From the NCBI GenBank assembly GCA_037179385.1, contig CM074188.1:20415318-20479317 (forward strand): a stretch of DNA of 64,000 nt, in the 5' to 3' direction. This DNA is from Holothuria scabra (Eukaryota; Echinodermata; Holothuroidea; Aspidochirotida; Holothuriidae). Shown here piece by piece: positions 48,091 to 61,600 of the stretch. Position numbers and translations under genes: made by a program. Every line of letters begins with the position of its first letter. The first letter of the stretch is position 1. The notes under the pieces are model-generated. The model worked only from the letters and a program-made list of their open reading frames with translations, had not been told where the DNA came from and did not search any database.

Positions 48091-50504
48091 AATGCAAACT
48101 TCAATACCAACAGGGCAATTATAATTGCTACAAAAGAAAAAAACAATAATAATAATAGCAACAATAAACTAAAAAAGAAACACTGAAGATACCGTCTTTT
48201 TGTTATGGATCTGTTAGGAAAGAATGATTTCTCGAAAGTTTCATGTAAATTCTAATTATAGAACAGATGCTGAAGGTGCGGGTTTGGTTTGTTTGCCCTA
48301 ATCATTTGGAGGATCTGCGTTCGTGCACAGCCGCTACTATGGATTACCCCACTCTCTTGACAAGTGCTAAATATTCTGTTAATGGTTGGTGCTTACAATA
48401 CTGACAGCGCCATCTATAATGAATCTTTGGACTGAACCTTTGTGATATTCTCCATTAATCTAAGAATATTAGAAAATGTACGCAATCTTTAAATATTGTT
48501 TTTGAGCAGCAAATAGCTGAATTATCTTTGAGGAACTTAATAAGCCCTGAGAAAGGGGGCTACCTAAGTGCCTAACTTTAATAATCTACCATCCTCTGTC
48601 TATAAATATCTGTCTTAATACAGATAGTTTTTCTGTTAAACAACTGAAGTATTACATTTAAAAGTTGGCTGGAGGATAAAGTTGAAAGGAAACCTTTTAC
48701 TTTTTTATTAGAGAACTTTTGCAATGTGCCCTCCTATTGAGAATGAGAACGCCTATTTATTGGCAGATAAACTTTGACTATAGGCTGCAGAGAGATCCCT
48801 CTGAAATGACATAGCTTATGGTTTCAAACCCGATCTTTTCTTTAATCTCTTGGACTTATATCAAGAAAGTTACCGTACAAGAATATTTCCCTCATATTAC
48901 CGACGAACAAATAATAGTAAATGAGCTTTTTCCTAATTTTTCCTAACTGATACTTCAACATTTTATAAGTTCAAATTGATCAAAAACTTAATATTGTATC
49001 TCGTTGTGTAATTGTAAGATGCAGACGTTAATACTCTCTAAATTTCAGTATAGTCAACAATGCATGAAGCCAAATCGTTGACCACACTTCAGTTAATTGT
49101 GACCAAAATTTACTAAATTTGCCCCTATAAAATAAGTTTTAGAATTGATTGGTTGGTGCATAGTTACGTAATTAGTTGTCAAATTTTACCAACCATTTTA
49201 GAGTTGACAGGTGGAAGTTTATCTGGAATCACTTTGCATCAAGACAATCGTCTCCAACTTCTCTACGCAACTTGTCTGTATTCGATGACATTTTTAGGTC
49301 TGTAACTTTTCAATCCCATATTTTTCACCGGAAGCTGCAAGTTAAAAACAGCCCGTTTTGTCTCGTTTATTGTTTTTCTGCTTTACATATATTACGCATG
49401 CATATAAGATAAAGTAAATACACAAAAAACTCCAAAGGGATTGACACAAGAACAGATAAAATCAAACAGTTTACCAGCAAACAAACAGACAAGTGATCAA
49501 GAACAAAGAGCAAAAACCGAAACAATACCTCAACGAAATACCCATCCTATCCTCTCCTCCTCAATCCCAGCCACGACGAAGCAGGAGCCAAAGAGCATTA
49601 TGTTGTTTATCAGTGCAAAGCCAAGGAATAGAAAATAGTAGAGATGGGAGAAATCAAAATGAGATAAACTGAACGATAAGAACATTCATTTCTAGGCAAA
49701 ATATGCTTCAACCTTCCGTATACTCTGCCGATTGAAATTCTGTAAGATGATAAATACGTTATGTACGGTTAAAGGTTCCTTACCGTATTGGGATCTCGCA
49801 ATGCAGTCTCGTATAACCTCTTTTAAGGGGCCGCCATTTTGTTTTTTTTTAAATTTTGATCATTATTTGCATGAACATGCAAAAGTTCACAGTCAAACCC
49901 CATGAAATTCGTACGCCTGCTGAGAGTCAGGAAAGAGGGTGGGAATGTTCGAAGAGTCGTCTTAAGTTACAGACAAAGAGGCTCGAAAACTTGAAAGTAT
50001 TTAGAGAGGATCGTTAAACATGGAAGTCACTTGAACTATTACGACCGAAAGTTGTGTTTAGAAGAATGAAACATGTATAGGGCCTACCCCACAGAGATTA
50101 ACTCTCAACGGTTATAAAAAACAGTACCAGTACAACCTGGTTTTTATCCTTCTATCTCGTGTTCCCTCATATATTTCCAAATATTTTTCCACCAGTTCAA
50201 TTTCTAGAGACCTTTGCTGAATCAGGGAGTTGTAACAGTCTTATCACCTCCAATGCGGATGCAAAAAATTTCCTCTCGTGCGAAAAGTCTTCGACCAAGT
50301 TTTGTGTCAATGCGCTCGTTTATCTAATCGTTCCGTATGAGTATGGACAATCATCATGTATCTTACAGATAGGCATTTTTCGAGTGATAGTATTTTCTAA
50401 GGGACACCAGACGATTTTTTCCTTGCTTGGTTTTAGTAAGTTAAGGTTTTATGGCTCAGTTCTTAGCCATTTCATTGAAGTCGGGTCGGTTGCTGTCTTT
50501 ATAA
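48091..50504. other. No gene recognised
   Basis: AT-rich; a short (AAT)n run near 48145-48170. Short frames at 49176 and 49441 lack support. Confidence 0.3.
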
Positions 50505-50650
50505 AAAATGTGACTCACTGGCCTGTTTTACCTCCATTGCTGATGCTGAGCTCGACGCCAATCTCAGTATAGGTTCTACTTTTAAAGTCTCTGGTACAGC
50601 CCGACCCCTCTCGTCTGCCGGGTGCTTTAACCACTTGATAATGCAGTAAG
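50505..50650 (-). repeat. tRNA-derived SINE, copy 3 of 4 (partial)
   Basis: Shares GTGACTCACTGGCCTGTTTT, the GTATAGGTTCTACTTTTAAA core and a tRNA-like head at the right (minus strand: TGCATTATCAAGTGGTTAAAGC with an A-box-like GTGGTTAAAG). The distal body beyond CTCACTGG is not recognisable. Confidence 0.55.
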
Positions 50651-52719
50651 GGGCAGCTGAAACATTATAGCAGACAAACAATCGTCTCACACTAGTGCAG
50701 TCCGGATATGTTTACCAGAGTTTCCGACGGTTGGGGGGGGGGGGGGGCAGTACCAAAAGCCCTGAAAGGCAGTGTGATGACTATTAAGGAGATGAGGACA
50801 TCGAAGTTGAGAGTTCCATTAAAGAAACACTTGGGAAAAGTTAGTCCTTTATTGAGCAAAAGTTTAAGAACATTTATGGTTCTCTTTGAAGAATGTCTTC
50901 CTTTGAACAAAATCAACATATTGTCCGGCGATTGAGGGCTGCTGGGATTAAGCTGATAATCCCAAGAATCAAAATTACCGATAAAATTGGACAAGTCAAC
51001 CTTTCCCAAGAGCGTTCCCTTTCACCATCGATCGCGTTACCCTTGTTGCCGCATGTACACATTCACAAATATATTGGAAAAATGTAACCTAACAAGTGAA
51101 TGCATAGATAGTGTTCTTGGGTTATGTATCATAAAACCACGTTGGGCAAAAATTCAATAGCTTCAAATTCACCTTTGAACACTAATGCACAACAGCCACT
51201 GCAGTCGAGAATGGTGGCATATTTGAATAAAAACTTACTTGTTTAGCTAATAATGACATGCATACATCAATCATACATCAATACACAAGTGTACAGTTAA
51301 AAAGGCATACACATATGTCAGGAATACATATAGATGAACGAAATGATGCTCATGGATGAATATGCTTCTCCGTGACTTTTATTAATATTAGCAAAACAAC
51401 ATCAACTGTTAAAACCAAGAGGAGAGGATTGAACAGACCTCTCAAAGTATTTCAAAGCATCCCAGGAACAAACTGATAAATCAATATGACTGATGACGTT
51501 TTTTTTTAAAATCTCACCAAAACGTGTCAAAATTTACAGGTCATGATCGCTATCTATAACAGCACAAGTACCCCTTGTCAGCGAAGAAATCTAATTTCAA
51601 TTTAAATGGTTTCAAGCTTTGGCTTAATATGTCGCGTTATTTTGTTCGTTGATTGACAATCATGTTGTGCTTATGTCTAGCCGCAAGTGATGGAGTGCTA
51701 CGGAGAACTCTGCGAGGGTTAATAACAAAATTGACGTATTTTATTGAAAGAAAAAAGATGTGTTTTTATTATTCGGCACAAGCTGGAAAATCCATCAGAA
51801 AATTACTTTTTCCACTTTTAAAAGAAGTATCGTCACCTTGTGTCGTATGGTAGACTTAATATATTTTCAGACACAGACAAAATGTTTCATAAGCTAAAAC
51901 CAAAAATCTCAAAATATATGCAGTTGGTTTTCATTTAATGCACAGGTCTCAATCTTCTTTGTCTATTTTTTTACGTTTCCATCAAAGACATAAAAAGTGT
52001 ATTTGCACCTACGAAAGATCTTTTAATATATAATGTATTTGACATTAAACAGCGGTACAACACAATACTTAGTTGACAAGTATGGGCATTAAAGTGACAG
52101 TTAATTTTTTAAGGTTTAGCATTGGTTTGTGTTACATTTTGTGCAAAGTATTGACAAGGATGTGCGCATACTAATAAGTACTTTTACCCATTATAAAGGA
52201 AAACTCTTTAGAGGTGATTTAAATCTAACAGTTATCATAGATGAAACGGGGGCGTTGCGGGGGAGTTGCATTTGATATTTGCATCTGATGAAATAATTTA
52301 ACGGTGTTAATAAAAAATCAGCACACTTGAGGTTATGAAAATTTGTGGTTCGGGATCTACAGACCTTTAAAGAACTCTCTTAGTAACAGAGCGTGGCAAC
52401 ATACAAAGCACAGTTGTTGTGATTGACTGGTTTATGTAAGTTTTAATCTTCATTGGTCTTTATCGCGAAGTAATTTTTTCAAAGAATTTGACAATTCATC
52501 ATTATGTATTTCCAATTGTCAGGGTTGCAGTCAAAAAATTTTTATTCAATTACCACGTACTTCTGGAGTTCGTAAGGTCTCGAGTACAAGCAAAGTATCA
52601 AAGCCGGAGTACAGCGTTTCTTATCCTATACTCACCAAAATATTCTTTAAAATTTAAAGGTCTGGAGGAAATCGGAATTTGACAGAAAATACTAACTTTT
52701 TGTTTAAGCACCTCGCACT
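50651..52719. other. No gene recognised
   Basis: Contains G15 at 50733-50747; otherwise AT-rich with no convincing frame. Confidence 0.3.
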
Positions 52720-52829
52720 GTGCTAGTGTACTTTGTGTACACATTTAACGAGCAAGTGGTCTACTACGTAGTAACATGTACTCTAACATGTCCACTGAAA
52801 GTATTATGACGTCATATGAAAAACCTGTA
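52720..52829 (-). mobile_element. TGACGTCA-ended MITE, family M1, copy 3 (half element)
   Basis: The reverse complement matches the left half of 36043-36264: TTTTTCATATGACGTCATAA, GGACATGTTAGAGTACATGT, ACTACGTAGTAGACCACTTG and CTCGTTAAATGTGTACAC. The other half is absent, so it is truncated. Confidence 0.7.
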
Positions 52830-53415
52830 TGGACGAATCCGGGCGGCAAGCGATGGTCTGATTTTAGTCGGCCATAACCGGGGTCCATTACCTTTTAAAC
52901 TTTCAATTTTCTCGCTTACCTGTACCATGGATGGTTGTACAATATAATAACGCTCGATTCCGTGAATTTTACTGAATATGAGGGTTTGAAATTATAATTA
53001 GACAGTAAATGAAGACGATTTAAGGCTGGACCCCACTCATGGCTGCCAAAAGTCACTAAACACTAACGCAGATCGGATTCGTCTATACTTAGGGTACATG
53101 GTGCATGGGGGTTATGCAAAGACATCACTGCGTTCCTCTTCTTTCTTTTTTTCCATCCAGGCGTCCATTGTACAAAAATTGTACGGTGCTGCAGTGCGCA
53201 CGTATTGGTCCATCCAGTTTGCCAAATTGAAACGTTCTGACGTCAAATGCATAATATATAGTACTATAGTAGTAAGAACTGTAATTCCTTATAGAAGTAT
53301 AACATACGCAATAGCTATCAAACTGCGTGAATATATAATTTCATATGTAGCATGTAGCACCAGTGCTGTTTGCGGATGTTGCAATATTTTGAAATAAAAC
53401 GTATGTACAGCTTAA

Positions 53416-53666
53416 CCCTTTATCGTTGTTTGGGTCCTTTTGGACCCATACGGAGAGCGCGGCTGTCACCCGTCTTTACTGTTTCACACGGAGCTCGAAA
53501 CTGCGAGTAGCTACCCGAAATTTCGGCCACAACGACGAGAGGGACAATAGTTTAAGATCACCTGGTCAATAACCCACGGAAGCTGATGCGGGGCGTGCTA
53601 CGTCCGCTTTTCCGCCCACTCCCGAGGCGTGCAAATATACCCCGATTGGAGCACAACGGCAAAGGT
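53416..53666 (-). mobile_element. piggyBac-like MITE, 251 bp, copy 2
   Basis: Flanked by TTAA on both sides (53412-53415 and 53667-53670). Ends CCCTTTATCGTTGT and ACAACGGCAAAGGT. Reverse-complement twin of 17371-17621, same length, few differences; includes GGGTCCTTTTGGACCC. This copy proves the TTAA duplication that is damaged at the first copy's right side. Confidence 0.85.
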
Positions 53667-53670
53667 TTAA

Positions 53671-56600
53671 CGTTGATAGGGGTACTCTCTAAAACGTGTT
53701 TGCAATTAAACACTCATTTTGTCACTCTTGTTGAAACTCTAAACATGTTTACAAAGAGGGGCAAAAAGTATATAGAAAATCGTTAAAATTCCTGAATATC
53801 CCCTTTTTGAGTATATATAGTAGTTTAACGTATTTGTCAAAGTCCTCAATTTTCGAGGGTGAGACGTGCTCCTGCTAAGAGTGTAATGGGGGATGTGGCC
53901 TCTACAATATTTGAGAACTAAATTTTTTTTCTATATCGTGTACCTTGAAAATGACATATATTTCCTACCTTCACATATCGAAAAGTTTCGATCAAAAGCC
54001 TCCCAAATGCGTCACAGTGTGCGGGCGCATGTTGCTTTTTTAGTTTTTTTTCGCTTTGTGTACTATTCGGGTTTGTGTTTTAAGGTCTGGCTAAACTGGA
54101 TTTGTGATGTTCATACTATTGCACATCTAGTGAATGCTTTTTTGACTAGACACACCCCTTTCTTTTGTAGTAAATCATTAATTTATGGGTTTTGATGTCT
54201 ATGGGCTAAAAACGTTTTTTATTCCAATGTTTCATAATTTAGAGGATTAACACTTTTAGCCACAAATATATTGACACGACTAAACGCGTTTCTGGGAGCT
54301 GCATGTCACAGGTAACAGGAAGACAAGAATTGGTTTTATTTGGATTTATATTTTTGCCGTAAAACGAGTGAAGTAAAGGCATAAAATGGCCCAATATCTT
54401 GGGGAAATTCTCTAAATTATGACGTCACAAAACTTTGAAATAGTCAAAAAACATGTATTTCGAATGGAAATCGGCATTTCATGAGTTACTCTCACCTTGA
54501 CATATCACTCCAAAGCATAATCGATTAAACTTACCTTAATTAAAACATTTAAAAAGTTTTGATATAGAATGAGCAAATGACCGTTTTTGTACAAAACATT
54601 CCGATATGAAAATTCGTCAACCAACATGAGGTGTGATAAAAAAGAGGTTTGGAATGGTTGGAAAATGGTCGAGAGGATAGGGTTTGTTTAACATCCTGTA
54701 TGTAAGAAAGGTACTGATAGTGAGTTGTAATTAGTATAAGACTATACATCCTGTAAATTGGCCGGTTAATTAGAAGGGATCGACCAATAGGATTGCACTA
54801 TTAACAAATATATGTGAAACCAATATTTGATTGGTAAAGAGGTGCTAATACATAAAGACTTCCTTGTCGGTAACGACAAGCTTTGATGTATAATGTTTGC
54901 CCATCCTTTAGAATGGTTACAAATATGTACCTGTAGGATCGTACGAACATGTGATATGTAAAATTTGCATATGCAACAACCTTTGGGACTTCTTCTCCGT
55001 CAGGAACAGTGTAACTGGAAACTTGTGGGTTTGGAATAATTGACGTTTGTTTTCATAAACAACAAAAATGAAAATCTCTCTCTGCTGAAGTAGGTTTACA
55101 TCAATAACGGTACTAGTATAATGGGCCTCACAAAGACTTTTGTCCGTTAGAGGAGATGATATCTGCTTAGCTTTAAGCCTAGGCCCTGTTTCTTGGCCTC
55201 ATCTTAAGTATCTCAGTGTCGGCTATGTTGAATCTCTGTGCTTGAAAAAGAATGTTTACTGTATCGAAAATGTTCATGCTTGTTGCATCTTGAGGTGTCT
55301 TCATTCTCCTAAACTTCAGAACTTGTAGATTTCTTATGGTGAAAGAACCTTCAGGTAGGGGCTTCGGAATCATTCATTGTATTTCTTTCAAACAGGTTAG
55401 GTAACCTGACCTGTTAAAGGCTTTTTCCGGAGACAAAATTCATTTACTCAAAAATATGCAGCAGAAAAACTCTCTGTTTTAGCAGGCGAAAACTTCATTT
55501 CTAAAGCATATATCATTCCGAAGATACTATTCATCAAAGTTATTACATGTTGTCTTTTGATGAAATGCATTATGGGAAATCAGTGATGTCATCGCGGCAC
55601 ATTAATTTGACATTGAATTCAATTAATTCATAATTTTGTTTTAATGCTACGACAGAAAATATCAAGTGGCCTTGTTCACTTTACCCTGCATATGATGTAA
55701 AGTAATTTGCTAGATCTGCAGGAAAACATATTTAAACATTGCAACAGTATCAAATTTCAAGGATAGACAGGGCATTGCATTATAAAGAAAAACAAAAGGA
55801 ATCTGACACAATGTGCCCACTTAACATAACTTCATGTGGTTTTGTGCTGAATATTGGAAATATTTTAAACAAAAATAACCATTCTTATAAAGTTAGATAT
55901 CTTATGTTGGGAAAAAGGTATTGCAACAAGTTTTTCAGAAAATGGTGTGAGATATTTTTTGTCTGTCTTATGTCTTGTGAGACCCATTTCAAAAGCCTTC
56001 AAATAAGGTATTGTTTGGTTAGGTCGGCCTACATTTCAACACTTTTTACAAGGATTTAGCATTGTTAAAGCAGTGCAAAGACATTTTCTTAGTAAACATG
56101 TTACCCAAACAATGCAGTCATAATGTGGTCATATATTTAAACATGCACTGAACTGTGAACTGGTTACGATTTGGATTTTCTAGAAGATTGAGCAATTTAA
56201 TCCGACCCTTTATAAACACTTGCCTGAGATATAAGCACTCTGTCTCCTATTCACATTTGTGTAAATCACAGTCAGACTTTCAACAAACAGATGTTAACAG
56301 ATGAACTTGTTGATTATTTGAATTTCGTTGCTGCCGCTTCAAACTATAGGAATCTCTTATAAAAAAAACATAGGCCAGGCAAAGTCATAGGACTTTTTGA
56401 AAAGAAGTATTGAATCACGTGAGAAAAGGATGAAGTCTATTTATGCGAAGTAGCAACAACAATTCTTCGAAGTAACATCGTAACGTTGAAGGAAAGCTTA
56501 ACGTTGTGATATCACTATACGCTTATGAAATATAATCAGTATCGTTAGAAAGAAATGTATTCAATAGAAGAGTTTTGTAGTCTATTTCAAATTATGTTTC

Positions 56601-57562
56601 GTCATTTTCTATGAAAGAGTGAAATATTTGGAACTCGAATTGTTTAAAGGGCAAGAGCATTCACCCTATTTGCGTCTTCATTCTTTCAAAAAAATTCAAG
56701 TCAGTTGCCTTCTCTTTTTCATGCTGAGAAAAACTTCATAGTTTAGACCGATATAGGCGGTGTAACGTAATAAATTTACCTGCTCTATTCGTAGCAAGTA
56801 CCTGTAAATTTCATTTGATTTATGAACTACTAAATTGACCTGTACTTCACTTTCGCTACGAAACTGATTGGAATTTACATTCATATCTTAAATTTAAGGA
56901 AGTGCTCAGAACTTATGATTATGAACCGTGTTTCAGAGCCTCAGGTTGAATTTGCAGGCTTCACAGAAGGTGAACAAACCTTATTAGTATTCTAATACAA
57001 GGTACAGCATGTAAATATAGCAACAAAACAAGATTTTGAGAATGAGTTCTTCACGAAATAAAATTAAATTTACTATATCAATTACAATCGTTAATTTTAA
57101 ATCTTCTGTATTGATCCATTTCTTCCACTGCCGTCAATAATTAAAATTGCAGCAACTTTTAAATTGCAATGTTTACCATTTTATTGAACGCTAGAAAGCT
57201 TTCGCAGTCGGACCGAATTAAGCCCATTATTCTGTGACGTCATCTTGTCCGTTTGATTTTCTGCTTACATTGATGTGAGGAGAACAACGCAAAATGTGTT
57301 CTATTTTTTCTATCTCAGGAGATTGGGTTAATACGGAATGCTAGAAGATAAAGTTTATTAATTTTGACAGCACTTGAAAAAGGTGGAAGCTGGGTGAAAA
57401 CTTCCTGACATAACGTTTTGATCTTTACAGAAACCTTAGAAACTATTCAGCGTAACTGTCTAACAACCTGAAGCGTTCACTTTTACCGCGATTCTAAAAG
57501 TTATCCTAATGGCTTTTCAGAAACAAATGCTTTTAAAGTAACGGTGCTATGGTCACACGGCG
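53671..57562. other. No gene recognised
   Basis: AT-rich. TGACGTCA occurs at 54420-54427 and 57235-57242, and CTTGTCGGTAACGACAAG (7-bp arms) near 54862. The 106-codon frame starting at 55739 uses TTG and lacks support. Confidence 0.3.
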
Positions 57563-57587
57563 ACACACAACACACACACACACACAA
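57563..57587. repeat. (CA)n microsatellite
   Basis: CA dinucleotide, about 12 repeats with one AA interruption. Confidence 0.9.
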
Positions 57588-57659
57588 ATTATTGAAGTAA
57601 TGACGTTTGCTTACAAAGATATGATCACGTGAGCAATGAAGATAACTGATAGGTAAAAA

Positions 57660-58820
57660 GCGTTGGGCAAAATCTCAAATGCTCAACATGGGCAATTTAT
57701 TGCCCAACAAATTGGTTAACAATCTACCCATACTTGTTGGGTGAATTAAGGTTGGGAAAATTCAAGTGTTGGTCAAAGGTGTTGGGAAAGTTTTGAAGTA
57801 CCCAACATTTGGGCAAAATGTAACTGATTAATCAGATGATTATTTAAAGATCAGCTAAATTTTACCGATATTAATTTTAATTAAACAGGTTAATTGAGAT
57901 CTAACGGTGGAATACGGTTGAATTCGGTAAATAAAAAGCTAGCGTTAGAATAGCAGTAAAAAGCTGGACGAAATTACTTGCAGAACAATGGTCGTATAGA
58001 AAAAAAGTTTTAACTACTACGTAATCAATGGGAGAAGAAACACAAAGTTAACGATTGAGTTTGCTATTTCAAACTACACGCTTCGCTGTTCATTAACCAC
58101 GTGCAACGTCGCTGGCCGTGAGGCATAAGCACAGCTATCACGAAAGTGTAAAGCTGGCGGAGGCCGTTCTATTCAGCCAGTCTAGAATGAGACTCTGCAC
58201 GCCAGGTCGTTCAATTGGTCATGTTGAGTTGTCCCTCGGGGACGTAGCTCCTTTTGGGAGCAGACCAGAGTATTGTTTGGTTTTCACCCCGGCTTTTTGC
58301 CAGAGAGTCGGGAGATTTTTGAAAAAAGCTCGTCGCTGGCCGTGAGGTCTGTCGTTAAGTGCTGTCCTTCAGCGGACGTAATGGCTTTTTCGGGAAACAG
58401 TTTTAAGTTCTGTTTCGCAGAACGGCCCTTTGCCAGAGGGTCGGGAGGACTTTAAAAAAGCACCGCTGGTGCCCCCAACCGCTCTTGGAGGACAAACGGT
58501 GAAAGTTTCAGGGTACTTTGTTAAATCTACTTCTTGCCCAAATCTTATAACTATATATCAGGTTATATTGTTTTATTAAAATCCAAACAAGCACACTACA
58601 GTACAGCTGTTGGGCAAACGTGTTGGTACAAATTGTCGCCATTTGTTGAGCAAAACTAGTTGGGTGGAATGGGTTGGTATTGTCTTTTGCCCAACTAATG
58701 AGTAAAACACTTAACCAACTGATTTTGGTAGTTTTTTACCCAATTCCGGTCAGGAGGCATACGAAACCAACGGTTGGGTATTTTTTACCCAGGTTGGGTT
58801 ATCATTTTTTAGAGTGTATG
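57660..58820. mobile_element. Composite element rich in TTGGGCAAA, with TAGAGTGT terminus
   Basis: Both ends carry many GTTGGGCAAA, TTGCCCAAC and ACCCAAC words (57662-57815 and 58605-58805), separated by a GC-richer centre. The right end is GGTTGGGTTATCATTTTTTA followed by GAGTGT. The motif GTTGGGTATTTTTTACCCA near 58770 is itself a small palindrome. No equivalent ACACTCTA was found at the left end, so that border is uncertain. Confidence 0.5.
58107..58462. repeat. GC-rich core with internal partial duplication
   Basis: CGTCGCTGGCCGTGAGG occurs at 58107 and 58331 (224-bp spacing). TTTGCCAGAG.GTCGGGAG occurs near 58297 and 58430 (about 133-bp spacing), each followed by a T/A-rich GAAAAAAGC or TTAAAAAAGC end. 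The second unit thus has an internal deletion of about 90 bp. Not recognised as any RNA or protein gene. Confidence 0.65.
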
Positions 58821-58972
58821 AAAATTTGTAATAGCGACTATATACAGAAATCCTACCTTTAATATGATTAAAATCCTCCGAAGTCCATCAATGTATTTTA
58901 AATGAGCATGAATTGTTTAAGATATGCGTGTTATGTGTGTTAGTTAGCTAAATTAGGTTTCACTGATCAATT

Positions 58973-59202
58973 CTAACCAACTGGTTTTAACCGGGCCCGG
59001 CACGACCGTTTTCCAGTTAGGGCTCACTAGCCTGTTTTCTCCCTTCTATTGCTTATGCTTAGCACCAAGCGCAATGTTAGTAGATTCCATTTTTTAAATT
59101 TTTGGCATGACCCGACCAATTGTAACTCCTGGTTACAATTTACAAAAAAAAAAAAAGAAAAAAAAATATTGCAATTTTCTAGCTACTTGACCATGCAGTC
59201 GG
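58973..59202 (-). repeat. tRNA-derived SINE, copy 4 of 4
   Basis: Shares CTAACCAACTGG, GGGCTCACTAGCCTGTTTTC, GCAATGTTAGTAGATTCCAT and CTTGACCATGCAGTCGG. A TTGTAACTCCTGGTTACAA hairpin and an A-rich stretch (59143-59167) replace the middle of the tRNA-like head. Confidence 0.65.
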
Positions 59203-60939
59203 ATAGCAAATGTGCGATTAAAATATAAGCGTGACATGCAACTCATATTGTTGATAAAAATCAAAATAGTTATCTACATCTTATCGCCTCCGGGACAAAG
59301 CGAAGTACGCCACATACATGCTTGATACAGTTAGCAGGCACATTGGTTGACAGTATCATGATCAACCAAAATACATTAAAGTTACGTAAAATTTGGGGTT
59401 ATCTAGCAGACCGGTAAGGTTTGTGTTAATTGGCATTCATAAATACTTTTTGAGAATGCTGGCTTGTGATTGGTCAGTTACCCATGTTCTAATCCAGTGT
59501 AGAGACATAGGGTGTATGGAGAGAAAGTTTTTGATCAACATGACCATAAACACAGCTTTGCTGACAAGCCTCAAGGTTTATGTAAGCTTGACTACATAGT
59601 TTTAGGTCACATACGTAGCACACATACTAGCCCAAATACTTCATAATGGTGTCTGACGTTTTAAGCAGTTAAGGCATACGACTGTAATTTACCCCATAAC
59701 TGTCCAACTTAAAATGTAAATATATTTGGTTGACCGCAATATTGTGTGTACATTGAAACGAATAAATTAGGTCCTAATCAGATTTCAGACCTTTAATTCA
59801 GAGAATATTAAGTGAAAGTCTTGTTAGTGTTTCAAAGTCCACAAAGGGCCTAGGCCTAGGCTTAGACCCCGATCGTGTAAATATTGATAATGATATGGTA
59901 CGCTGTTGATGAGAAAAAGACATATAAGTAGGACTACATGACTTCCTAGGCCTAGGCCTACCTCAGTTAGACTCGAAACCTCTAGCCTTTCTGGGGCGAT
60001 GAAAAAAAGCAGTTTTGAAATGAGTGTCCGAGTATAACGTTACTCACTAACCTTAAACCCCATCTCGCATATTCCATACAAAAGGCTTGGTCAAGTATTC
60101 TGTGCACCATTAGCTAGGCCTATGTTAGGAAATTTAGCACCAGAATCGCCAAAGGAAATGCAGATGTGATAATATTAAGAAGAGCCTTAGCCGGCCCAAG
60201 TAGCCTGCTTACTGCATCGACAATAAACGTCATCAAGATTGTGATAAATTCTCTCTGCAATGAAAACTTTAGGAATAGCGACAGCCACCGTTAGTAAAGG
60301 CAAGTATTTCTGGTTCCATAAAGTTCCACTCAAAAAGGTCAAGCTAGTTTACTGACTCAGCCTCATTTCGAAAACAACGTAACCCTAATTTGAAAGGCTA
60401 AGTTAGGTCTAACGTTATTTTAGCCTAACGTTAGTTGTTTAGTCTGTGTCCAACAACGTATAGCAGGACGTTGTCAAAGTCAAACGTCACAGTGAGCAAT
60501 ATAAACCAAACCACAGATCCTCAAGCTAGTATATAATTTTAGTGGAACTATTCACGACTATAGTCCCAAATCCAAGAGATAAATCGTTCCAAATATGACC
60601 TCGTTCAAGACTTCCAGAATATAACTTATTAGTCAAATAGACGGCACAAAGTAGGCCTATGACTGTATCATTGTATGACTATGGTCATGACTACTGTGTA
60701 CATACGGTACGTACAAGCGACGAATGTAGCGTGTAGCTAGCTAGCTACTCTACTGTGCATTGCAGTAATATTAATACAGCTTTTCGCTATTCAATGTCAA
60801 TGTCATGGTAACGTACACCTGTACGAGCACTTCATGAAACTTAAGCCAAATTAAGGAGAATAATTGATGATCAATGGAAAATTCATAAAAAGAAAGCTTT
60901 TTCCCTTCTAAACTTCTCGAAATTAAAGTATTTATGAAT
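59203..60939. other. No gene recognised; cluster of AGGCCTA words
   Basis: CCTAGGCCTAGG-type palindromic words occur near 59849-59860 and 59946-59962 and single AGGCCTA words nearby. Several AACGTTA words occur at 60030-60430. No frame with support. Confidence 0.4.
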
Positions 60940-61109
60940 GGGAATAAAGTCATGGTGCCCATGTCTCTACATCATATTCGAACAGGCTATGACGTCACGC
61001 ATATAGGCAGAGACCCTCGGCTTCGCCTCGGGTCTCTCAGCCCATATGCGTGACGTCATAGCCTGTTCGAATCTGATGTAGAGACATGGGCACCATTGAC
61101 TTTATTCCC
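60940..61109. mobile_element. Near-perfect long hairpin, 170 bp
   Basis: The left arm from GGGAATAAAGTCATGGTGCC is matched by the right arm ending GGGCACCATTGACTTTATTC, with only a few mismatches over about 75 bp per arm. The centre is CTCGGCTTCGCCTCGG. Each arm contains TGACGTCA (60990-60997 and 61051-61058) next to CGCATAT. High arm identity suggests a recent foldback transposon or inverted duplication. It could express a snap-back RNA if transcribed. Confidence 0.85.
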
Positions 61110-61504
61110 TAAATAATTGCTTTTCAGTCAAATTGCAACTGCTCGAAAAGAGCTTCCTTCTCTTACATTTTATGCATGACGTTGGTGACGTCATAAGGAT
61201 TTGAATACTAATTAGCTAAAAGTCATGACTTTTAAAGTCAATTATCTCAGAAACTAGGAGCCAAAAAATCGTCAAAACCGTGAAAATCAATGAATAAGAT
61301 GTAAAAATACTTTCGGTGCCTGGTTCTGAGTGAACTTACGGGTAAAAGTGAGGATTTTTGTCCATTTTATGAAACTTGTAAAATGGGTTTCAAATGCTCT
61401 GCAAAATCGTTCAGCATTTATTCTATGTTGTTTTAAACTACTCAGTTTTTACTTCAATAGAAAGAAAATTTTGCTATTGGTACCATTTTTGCACTATAAG
61501 ATAT

Positions 61505-61600
61505 TCTCAATGAGTCAGGTACTCGGTAAATTCCACGACGAATCGATTGTAGCGCCCAGAGTATTTAAACAGTATAGTGGGCCTACTTTCGCGAAATGAA
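61505..61600. repeat. Dispersed repeat with ATGAGTCAGGTACTCG, copy 1
   Basis: TCAATGAGTCAGGTACTCG recurs at 63758-63776; further weak similarity follows (GAATCGA, AGTAT, CAGTATA). TGAGTCA is the AP-1 (TRE) core. The ORF crossing it (to 61599) is not taken as a gene. Confidence 0.5.

Noticed and set aside
58297..58450. Resemblance of GGCCCTTTGCCAGAGGGTC to the histone mRNA 3' stem-loop
   Set aside because: Loop and flanks do not match the conserved histone element, no histone frame is adjacent, and the motif belongs to an internal duplication.
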